10,443 nucleotides of DNA from NCBI GenBank assembly GCA_012514125.1, contig JAAZAW010000267.1:1-10443 (forward strand). The letters run 5' to 3'. The stretch is from Phycisphaerae bacterium. GTDB lineage: Bacteria; Planctomycetota; Phycisphaerae; JAAYCJ01. The position numbers were made by a program, and so were the translations under genes. Of this stretch, positions 5,697 through 10,443 are shown piece by piece; within the stretch, counting starts at the first letter, position 1; every line of letters begins with the position of its first letter. The notes under the pieces are model-generated. The model ran no database searches. It saw nothing but the letters and a program-made list of their open reading frames with translations, and was not told where the DNA came from.

Positions 5697-5721
5697 AAAG
5701 CAGCAAAGAATATGCCGCTTT
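5697..5721 (-). promoter_or_regulatory. Hairpin in the pdaD leader
   Basis: In the minus-strand transcript AAAGCGGCA (5721-5713) pairs with TGCTGCTTT (5705-5697), nine pairs with one G-T and a seven-base loop, and is followed by TTAATAA. It lies between the predicted promoter and the pdaD start. It could be a weak terminator or part of a regulatory leader. I match it to no known riboswitch class. Confidence 0.4.
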
Positions 5722-5762
5722 ATTTTTGGCTGATTACCGAACGCTCAAAATTTAAGAACGCA

Positions 5763-5791
5763 ATTATATTCACATTATTTGACGGTGGCAA
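5763..5791 (-). promoter_or_regulatory. Sigma70-type promoter for the pdaD cluster
   Basis: On the minus strand TTGCCA (5791-5786), exactly 17 bases, then a perfect TATAAT (5768-5763). The start of transcription would be near 5756, giving a leader of about 170 nt before pdaD. The upstream gene's terminator is at 5885-5929, so the polyamine cluster has its own transcript. Confidence 0.65.
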
Positions 5792-5884
5792 GGATTACTG
5801 AACGATAAAACAAATCTTGTGAAACAATTTTCGTCATTTTTGAAAGTCTTGTCGACGTTGTGGTTTCAAGGGAAACAGGCGTAG

Positions 5885-5929
5885 AAAAATAATCAGGCCT
5901 GGTGGCGGAGGGAGCCATCACCAGACCTG
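5885..5929 (-). terminator. Intrinsic terminator after the B12-domain gene
   Basis: On the minus strand CAGGTCTGGTG (5929-5919) pairs with CACCAGGCCTG (5904-5894), 11 pairs with one wobble and a 14-base loop, then ATTATTTTT. It lies about 155 bases beyond the stop codon at 6083 and closes that transcript before the pdaD promoter. The gap 5930-6082 holds a short coding-like frame without a start codon, described in the findings. Confidence 0.7.
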
Positions 5930-6082
5930 TATGTATTGCCACGATCGATTTCGTGCTCGCCGGCGTCCTTGCCAGTCTCGATTTCAGGGTCGTCCTTGAC
6001 CTCTGTGGTCGTGGCATCGACACAACGGATTCATAGGTTTAATTTTATAATGTCCATTGAGAATATCAAATATAAAAAGAAA

Positions 6083-6802
6083 TTAATTCATGTTTATCGG
6101 ACCGGCAACGAGTCTTCTGCGGCGTTTAGGCGCTGTGGGGTCATGCGGTTCAAAAAATCGACGATTGTTTCCATTCGCCAGAGAAAGCATTTCAATGGGA
6201 TTTGAGGCATAGAGGTCGGCTCGAAGTTCTTCCCATAGCCCTTCGACTCGGTTGAAAATTCCCCCGGTCAACAAGACATTCATATGGGGACACAGGCCGA
6301 TTTCACGAATACGAAAAATCAGTTCGCGGGTCTGCGGAACGCCCGAAGGAGTGCTGCCGTAAACAACGAGAAGATTGGGATTGACGTTGCCGATAAACTC
6401 GGTGACGTCATCTTCCGCCACACCACTGCCGAGAAAAAAAACCTGCCAGCCGTCGGATTCAAGCAGATCGGCACACATTTGCCCGCCAAGTTCTTCGGAT
6501 TCGGTCTCGGCACAAAGGATAATGGCCGATTTACCGTTGGACGGTTTGGGCATCAGTTGGGCCTGAACCTGATCCGTCAAAAAGCGGTTGATCCGCGTGG
6601 CCATGTTGCGAACCAGCACAGAAATACGATCTTCGCGGTAAAATTCGCTGATCTGTTCCATACTTGGAAAGAAGATATAACGGTAGATGTCATGAGCTTT
6701 CACACCGGTGGAAATCAATCGGCGAATAATATCGCGAGCGGTACTACGATTACCGGAAAGAATCGCTTCAACGTATTTGGGCAACATGACTTCTACTTGC
6801 AT
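6083..6802 (-). CDS. Cobalamin (B12)-binding-domain protein lacking the usual His ligand motif
   Basis: A 239-residue, probably cytoplasmic protein. Residues 1-85 are helical and resemble the cap that precedes B12 domains in methionine synthase and CarH/LitR-type photosensors. Residues 92-210 have the Rossmann-like B12 fold: ILCAETESEELGGQM (95-109), then GWQVFFLGSGV (118-128), VYGSTPSGVP (147-156) and LLTGGIFNR (177-185). The canonical DxHxxG that supplies the lower axial His reads E-x-E-x-x-G here (101-106), and the cap's WxxxExxxH motif is also not intact. It may therefore bind cobalamin without His, bind another ligand, or be purely regulatory. No DNA-binding domain or catalytic partner is fused. 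The C-terminus has a basic run KRRRR (226-230). AAGAGGTG stands just before the ATG, the clearest SD in the window. It has its own promoter and terminator. Confidence 0.7.
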   Translation of the reverse strand: MQVEVMLPKYVEAILSGNRSTARDIIRRLISTGVKAHDIYRYIFFPSMEQISEFYREDRISVLVRNMATRINRFLTDQVQAQLMPKPSNGKSAIILCAETESEELGGQMCADLLESDGWQVFFLGSGVAEDDVTEFIGNVNPNLLVVYGSTPSGVPQTRELIFRIREIGLCPHMNVLLTGGIFNRVEGLWEELRADLYASNPIEMLSLANGNNRRFFEPHDPTAPKRRRRLVAGPINMN

Positions 6803-6822
6803 TAGACACCTCTTTTTAAATC

Positions 6823-6851
6823 GTAATATATTTCGTATTTTGTTTTTTCAA
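6823..6851 (-). promoter_or_regulatory. Probable promoter of the B12-domain gene
   Basis: On the minus strand TTGAAA (6851-6846) is followed after 17 bases by TATTAC (6828-6823), or after 15 bases by TATATT (6830-6825). Either would give a short leader of some 10-20 nt containing the AAGAGGTG ribosome site. Confidence 0.45.
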
Positions 6852-7132
6852 TGTTAAACTAGATAAAATAGCTAACATAGATATGCTATCGGACAGGTGA
6901 TTTTGAAATCTTTAGCTAAATACTCTAAATTATCTAAATTAACATATTTTGTGCGGCGATGAGGGAACAATACTTGAAAAGTCAATAAATCCGGCGGGAA
7001 ATATGTATTATAAGTTGATGTTGAATAATAAGTTACGTTACATGTTTCTGCAAAAGGCAATTTTTACAAGAGTCTTCAACTTATCCAGCTTAAAGCATAC
7101 CGTCAAAAAATTCTCAAAATGTTAAAATAGAA
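6852..7132. other. AT-rich intergenic region with no gene called
   Basis: About 280 bases between pgpA and the B12-domain gene. It is clearly more AT-rich than its neighbours. A minus-strand open frame at 6872-7060 (62 residues) would need a TTG start, has no ribosome site, and resembles nothing I know, so I do not call it. I see no clear terminator for pgpA. Confidence 0.5.
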
Positions 7133-7639
7133 CTAAATCTTAAATGAAGTGGCGGGGAGGATGAGGCGGAAGAGGATTTGCCCGCAGAAATTGGCGAAAA
7201 CACCGGCGATAAGGTCGTCTGCCATGATGCCCCAGCCATGCGGCAAATTTTCCGCCTGCGAAGCAGGGGGGGGTTTGAGAATATCAAAAATTCGGAAGAG
7301 CAGAAACTGAACGACGGCAATAATTAACAAAGATGTTTTGTTATGAAAGGGAATAAATAGTAATGCGATCCACATGCCGGCGGCTTCGTCGAGGACGTAG
7401 TGCCCCGGATCGATTTTCTGAAAAAATTCAACAGCCCAGGGGCCGAGGACGACGCCCAGGATAGTTGCCAGAATAATCATTCCCCCTAAAATGCCATATA
7501 AAAGAGGAATGGTTTTTATAGAGAATGCAAGAATCAGAAAAATAACGGCGGCTGCGAGAGAACCCCAGGTGCCGGGGGCGATGGGGAGGTAACCTGTACC
7601 GAAAAATGTAATTACCAATTTTTTGAATAAATTAAACAT
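7133..7639 (-). CDS. pgpA: Phosphatidylglycerophosphatase A
   Basis: A 168-residue membrane protein of the PgpA family that removes the phosphate from phosphatidylglycerophosphate to give phosphatidylglycerol at the inner membrane. Family motifs appear in order: GTGYLPIAPGTWGS (14-27); DPGHYVLDEAAG (77-88) with Asp84 and Glu85; and FRIFDILKPPP (115-125), leading to GWGIMADDLIAG (135-146) with Asp141 and Asp142. About four hydrophobic helices (28-48, 50-66, 90-118, 143-160) fit the family topology. It lies 32 bases after pgsA, which makes its substrate, so the two are almost certainly co-transcribed. There is no recognisable Shine-Dalgarno before the ATG. The KPPP codons include a run of eight Cs (eight Gs on the plus strand, 7266-7273). 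Confidence 0.92.
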   Translation of the reverse strand: MFNLFKKLVITFFGTGYLPIAPGTWGSLAAAVIFLILAFSIKTIPLLYGILGGMIILATILGVVLGPWAVEFFQKIDPGHYVLDEAAGMWIALLFIPFHNKTSLLIIAVVQFLLFRIFDILKPPPASQAENLPHGWGIMADDLIAGVFANFCGQILFRLILPATSFKI

Positions 7640-7671
7640 GCTTGATTTTTATTACAATAATCAATGTCGGG

Positions 7672-8409
7672 TTATTCTTGTGCTTGATTCGGCGTTTCGT
7701 CGGATTTTTCCTCGATGGGAGGTGTAGATTCAGGTTTCGCTTGGATTTCAGCTTGGGTTTCCGGCAGTGGATAGGGCTGAAAGTTCGCCGGTTGTGTCAA
7801 TTCGGCTCGATGCGTGCTGTAGAATTTGGTGATGTATCCGACCATCGAGAGCAGGGTCGAAATGACCATTGCCCAGATAAACGCCAGGCGGACGTGATGT
7901 GCCCAGGGTTCCTGTGAAAAATGGGCGATTGAGACCAGGACCACAACGACCGTTACGGTCTGGAGGAACATTTTGATTTTTCCCCAGAACATCGCGGGAA
8001 AGGCGTAGCCGTTGGCTTCACTGTGGCCTCGAAGTGTGGTGACCAGAAGTTCTCGCGCAATGATGATGGTAACGATCCAGGGAGTAACATCGGTAACGTT
8101 TTTGCCATCGACGACAAAATTCGGGCCGCAGAAAAAGATAAACGAACCGCCGATCATAATTTTATCGACGAAAGGATCCAGGAGTCGTCCGATACTGGTT
8201 TCCATATTATAGCGTCTTGCCAGATAGCCGTCGACCAGGTCCGAGACTCCCGCGAGGATAAAAAGAGCAACCGACAGATCAAGATACCACCAGGTCGATG
8301 GGGAATTCGGTTTCGCGAAAGCCAGCAGGATGAAAAAGCCGATCGACAGCACGAGGCGAGCCAGCGTGAGGTTGTTCGGTGTCAGGTATTTTTTGAGTTT
8401 TGCATTCAT
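7672..8409 (-). CDS. pgsA: CDP-diacylglycerol--glycerol-3-phosphate 3-phosphatidyltransferase
   Basis: A 245-residue integral membrane enzyme of the CDP-alcohol phosphatidyltransferase family. It joins CDP-diacylglycerol and glycerol 3-phosphate to make phosphatidylglycerophosphate, the substrate of PgpA encoded just downstream. The full signature DGxxARx8GxxxDxxxD is intact: Asp60, Gly61, Ala64, Arg65, Gly74, Asp78, Asp82, with the additional Asp57. About six hydrophobic segments run between residues 14 and 196. After residue ~205 there is a Pro/Glu/Gln-rich tail of about 40 residues, probably disordered, which typical PgsA proteins (about 180-200 residues) lack. The ATG follows rimO by 24 bases with no evident Shine-Dalgarno, suggesting translational coupling or SD-independent initiation. 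The pairing with pgpA favours PgsA over phosphatidylserine- or cardiolipin-forming relatives. Confidence 0.9.
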   Translation of the reverse strand: MNAKLKKYLTPNNLTLARLVLSIGFFILLAFAKPNSPSTWWYLDLSVALFILAGVSDLVDGYLARRYNMETSIGRLLDPFVDKIMIGGSFIFFCGPNFVVDGKNVTDVTPWIVTIIIARELLVTTLRGHSEANGYAFPAMFWGKIKMFLQTVTVVVVLVSIAHFSQEPWAHHVRLAFIWAMVISTLLSMVGYITKFYSTHRAELTQPANFQPYPLPETQAEIQAKPESTPPIEEKSDETPNQAQE

Positions 8410-8433
8410 GATTATCTATTTAATAAAAAATGA

Positions 8434-9822
8434 TCATTTTTTTGCCGGTTTGGCGATCAAGTCGTAACCACGTGATGCAGTACATTGTACCGTCAGTTTC
8501 GTTCCGGGCCTAGTGAATTTTGTTGTTAATTGATCGCGGGGAATAAGCGTAACCGGATCGACCTGAGGGGCTTGATGGCTATTGCGGGCGAGGATGTACT
8601 TTCGACCGGCGGGTGTGGGTTCGATATAGACATCAAATTTCTGGCCGACCTTCTCTTTCGCATGGGCGAAGGCGATTTTTCGTTGAAGTTTCATCAGCCG
8701 GTCCAATCGAGCGAGTTTGATGTCCTGCGGGATTTGATCTTTGAGTTTGGCTGCCTTGGTTCCCGGTTCGGGTGAATAGGCGAAAGCGCCCATAGCCTGG
8801 AATTTAAAATCCCGGACGAAATTGTAAAGTTCATCGAAGTCCTGTTCGGTTTCACCGGGAAAACCGACGATGAGCGTTGTGCGAATGTTGAGATTGGGAA
8901 TGCGTGTTCGGAGTTTTTCCATGAGTTTAAGCGTATCGTCTTTTCCGATGCGCCGGCCCATGCGGTTCAGGATATTTTCGCTGATGTGCTGGAGGGGAAT
9001 ATCGACGTATTTGACGACATGTTCCAGTTCCGCAATGGCGTTAATGGTGGCGTCGGTGAAATTCGCGGGATAGGTGTACATCAGTCGAATCCAGTCGATC
9101 CCGGGAAGCTTGTTTAATCGCCGCAGGAGTTGAGCAAGACCATCTTTAAGATTCAGGTCGCTGCCGTAGTTGGTGGTTTCCTGTCCGATGAGGATCAATT
9201 CGCGTGCGCCGTCGGCGATCATCGTTTTGGCTTCGTCGATAATGGTCGCCAGGGGTTTGCTGCGATAGCCGCCGCGAATGGCGGGAATTCGACAGAAGGA
9301 ACACCGTTGCGAGCAACCTTCGCTAATGCGGAGATAACACCAGTGTTGGGGCGTTAATCTTAGGCGAGTGGATTCGGACTCCATGGCCAGATATTTTTGA
9401 GTTGTCTGAACAATTCGGCGAGGTTTTTCACCGAGCGTTTTTACGATGACCGGAACAATGCTGGCTCGATCGTTGACACCGATGGCGGCATCGATTTCTT
9501 TCCATCGGGAAAGAATTTCTTTTCCCGCGATTTGCGACCAGCACCCCATGACGATGAGACATCGGCATCGGCCTGAGGGATATTTAAACTGCGAGAGTTG
9601 ATCGATGACCTCGGCGGCTTCAGCTTGTGCCGATTGTAAAAAGCCGCAGGTGTTGACAATGAGCACATCCGCCCATGCGTAATCGTTTGTAACCGCCAGT
9701 CCCGCCTGGGCGAGTTCGCCCAGAAGGGTTTCACTTTCCACCAGATTTTTAGGACAGCCCAAGCTTACCATCGCTATCGTGGCGGGTTCGTATTCTTCAT
9801 AACCAGTATTTTTTTGTTTCAA
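8434..9822 (-). CDS. rimO: Ribosomal protein S12 methylthiotransferase
   Basis: A 462-residue radical-SAM methylthiotransferase that adds a methylthio group to the conserved Asp of ribosomal protein S12. The N-terminal UPF0004 domain begins VSLGCPKNLVESE and carries cluster cysteines Cys23, Cys59 and Cys94. The radical-SAM motif CSQRCSFC gives Cys170, Cys174 and Cys177 for the second 4Fe-4S cluster. The last ~65 residues form a TRAM-like domain. SLGCPKN followed by the VNTCGF block separates RimO from the tRNA enzyme MiaB. The frame starts at a TTG (9822) with a weak AGAG upstream. The first ATG, 17 codons later (9771), would still keep all cysteines, so the start is uncertain. It is the first gene of rimO-pgsA-pgpA and diverges from tRNA-Asp. 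Confidence 0.93.
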   Translation of the reverse strand: MKQKNTGYEEYEPATIAMVSLGCPKNLVESETLLGELAQAGLAVTNDYAWADVLIVNTCGFLQSAQAEAAEVIDQLSQFKYPSGRCRCLIVMGCWSQIAGKEILSRWKEIDAAIGVNDRASIVPVIVKTLGEKPRRIVQTTQKYLAMESESTRLRLTPQHWCYLRISEGCSQRCSFCRIPAIRGGYRSKPLATIIDEAKTMIADGARELILIGQETTNYGSDLNLKDGLAQLLRRLNKLPGIDWIRLMYTYPANFTDATINAIAELEHVVKYVDIPLQHISENILNRMGRRIGKDDTLKLMEKLRTRIPNLNIRTTLIVGFPGETEQDFDELYNFVRDFKFQAMGAFAYSPEPGTKAAKLKDQIPQDIKLARLDRLMKLQRKIAFAHAKEKVGQKFDVYIEPTPAGRKYILARNSHQAPQVDPVTLIPRDQLTTKFTRPGTKLTVQCTASRGYDLIAKPAKK

Positions 9823-9839
9823 AGTTTCACTCTTTTCAC

Positions 9840-9845
9840 ATTATA
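9840..9845 (-). promoter_or_regulatory. Possible -10 element for rimO-pgsA-pgpA
   Basis: A perfect TATAAT on the minus strand, about 18 bases before the TTG start of rimO. No convincing -35 lies at the proper spacing. If it is used, the leader is only about ten bases, which would fit initiation without a Shine-Dalgarno. Confidence 0.3.
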
Positions 9846-9883
9846 AAAAAGCGTTAGAATTTCATGATTTTCTATTTCTACGC

Positions 9884-9912
9884 TTGACAATCAACCTAAA
9901 ATTGTATAAAAG
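9884..9912 (+). promoter_or_regulatory. Promoter of the tRNA-Asp gene
   Basis: A consensus TTGACA (9884-9889) is followed by GTATAAAAG, giving TATAAA (9905-9910, 15-base spacer) or TAAAAG (9907-9912, 17-base spacer) as the -10. The tRNA starts about 20 bases later. A near-consensus -35 is usual for stable-RNA genes. Confidence 0.6.
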
Positions 9913-9932
9913 TATGACGTTGAAAGCAACGA

Positions 9933-10006
9933 GGGGACGTAGCTCAATTGGTTAGAGTACTGGACTGTCGATCCAGTGGTTGCGGGTTCGACTCCCGTCG
10001 TCCTCG
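9933..10006 (+). tRNA. tRNA-Asp (anticodon GTC)
   Basis: A complete 74-base cloverleaf. Acceptor GGGGACG (9933-9939) pairs with CGTCCTC (9999-10005) with one wobble. The D stem is GCTC/GAGT. The anticodon stem is CTGGA/TCCAG (9960-9964 and 9972-9976), with loop CTGTCGA and anticodon GTC at 9967-9969. The T arm is GCGGG-TTCGACT-CCCGT. The discriminator is G10006, the identity base for Asp. CCA is not encoded, so it must be added enzymatically. Confidence 0.95.
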
Positions 10007-10020
10007 GTGAATTATGCGAT

Positions 10021-10058
10021 AAGGGATCAGGGCATCAAGTCCTTGATCCTTTTTTTTT
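10021..10058 (+). terminator. Intrinsic terminator after tRNA-Asp
   Basis: AAGGGATCAGG (10021-10031) pairs with CC-T-TGATCCTTT (10041-10052) with one bulge and one wobble, ending in a T run to 10058. It separates the tRNA transcript from the mnmE gene that begins 36 bases later. Confidence 0.75.
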
Positions 10059-10093
10059 GACTTTTTCCTCCGGCGAACTACAATCCTTCTATC

Positions 10094-10443
10094 ATGAATA
10101 CTGTTTATTCGATCGATAATACCATTTTTGCCTGGGCGACACTCAGGCGGGGGGGGAGCAGAGCGATTTTGAGACTCAGCGGTCCTGAGACATTCCCCGC
10201 GATACGCAAAATTTTCGAATTTGACAATACGGGAGAAATTTCAGGGTTTTCTGTGCGGGGAGTGGTATCGGGCTTTTTCCATTTGTCGGAAAAATTGAAG
10301 GTTCGAAGCCGGGTGTGGTTGTTTCCGGGGCCGAACAGTTATACCGGACAGGATATGGCCGAAATTCATACGATTTCCAGTCCGCCGTTGATGAGGCTCA
10401 TCGATCAGCGGATGATCGGAGCGGGGCTTGAGCCGGCTAAACC
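10094..10443 (+). CDS. mnmE: tRNA modification GTPase MnmE, N-terminal part, divergent (runs off the window)
   Basis: A frame of 116 complete codons, open to the end of the window. MnmE with MnmG modifies U34 of certain tRNAs. The N-terminal domain binds the folate one-carbon donor and dimerises. Recognisable family features are NTIFAWAT at 9-16 (as DTIxAxAT), ILRLSGP (25-31), GPNSYTGQDMAEIH (88-101) and a final GAGLEPAKP, the start of the AxPGEF block. It is unusually divergent: the GRGG segment is altered to RRGGS, and the GHGGP that normally follows the ELH-type strand is replaced by TISSPP. The usual length is about 450 residues, so the G domain lies outside. Eight Gs (10149-10156) run through codons 19-21. 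The ATG follows the tRNA terminator with no clear Shine-Dalgarno. Confidence 0.75.
   Translation, partial: MNTVYSIDNTIFAWATLRRGGSRAILRLSGPETFPAIRKIFEFDNTGEISGFSVRGVVSGFFHLSEKLKVRSRVWLFPGPNSYTGQDMAEIHTISSPPLMRLIDQRMIGAGLEPAK

Noticed and set aside
5587..6082. Known riboswitch (cobalamin, SAM or similar) before pdaD or after the B12-domain gene
   Set aside because: I looked for the B12-box type core and other familiar consensus blocks and saw none; only simple hairpins are present.
5775..6205. Overlapping open frames on both strands (minus 5775-6023, plus 5936-6205)
   Set aside because: They cross the terminator hairpin, the pdaD promoter or the B12-domain gene, and are arginine/serine/threonine-rich shadow frames without ribosome sites.
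6872..7060. Minus-strand 62-residue open frame
   Set aside because: It would need a TTG start, has no ribosome site, lies in AT-rich DNA and resembles no family I know.

Overview
The window looks like a chromosomal segment of a bacterium, most likely a planctomycete (perhaps Phycisphaerae-like). The lineage is inferred from a combination of traits and is not proven: a PEP-CTERM sorted exoprotein, a pyruvoyl-dependent arginine decarboxylase next to a bacterial deoxyhypusine-synthase-like gene, a divergent MnmE, and weak or absent Shine-Dalgarno sequences in front of several housekeeping genes.

Layout. Positions 1-1223 hold no convincing intact gene. They are a purine-rich graveyard of small repeats: a degenerate 38-bp direct repeat, a 14-bp repeat, two arrays of an 8-bp unit (GTGNGAAR), two half-copies of a dispersed GAACCGC..CCAAG element, three ATTCCC-N8-GGGAAT hairpin repeats, and a 28-codon relic of an IS110-family transposase preceded by a strong hairpin. 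Next comes a secreted PEP-CTERM protein gene (+). It has a good sigma70-type promoter, a run of nine Gs where the ribosome binding site should be, and a terminator that overlaps its stop codon. It converges on a minus-strand alpha/beta hydrolase gene. A large palindromic repeat separates the hydrolase gene from a minus-strand polyamine cluster.

The polyamine cluster (about 5791 to 2906, minus) reads pdaD (arginine to agmatine), a deoxyhypusine-synthase-like gene, an intrinsic terminator, then speB (agmatine to putrescine and urea). PdaD and SpeB together give a two-step arginine-to-putrescine route. The DHS-like enzyme keeps the catalytic Lys but has replaced two substrate-site residues of the eukaryotic enzyme, so it probably makes or uses another polyamine. 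A TTGCCA-17-TATAAT promoter lies about 170 nt before pdaD, leaving a long leader that contains a hairpin.

Upstream of this cluster is a separate minus-strand gene for a cobalamin-binding-domain protein without the usual lower-ligand His motif. It has its own promoter, strong SD and terminator. After an AT-rich gap comes the minus-strand operon rimO-pgsA-pgpA (ribosomal protein S12 methylthiotransferase, then two consecutive steps of phosphatidylglycerol synthesis). Diverging from it on the plus strand are a tRNA-Asp(GTC) gene with promoter and terminator and the 5' end of a divergent mnmE gene that runs off the window.

The most interesting items are the DHS-like gene inside an arginine-to-putrescine cluster, the ligand-less B12-type protein, the G9 tract at the PEP-CTERM start, and the repeat-dense first 1.2 kb.
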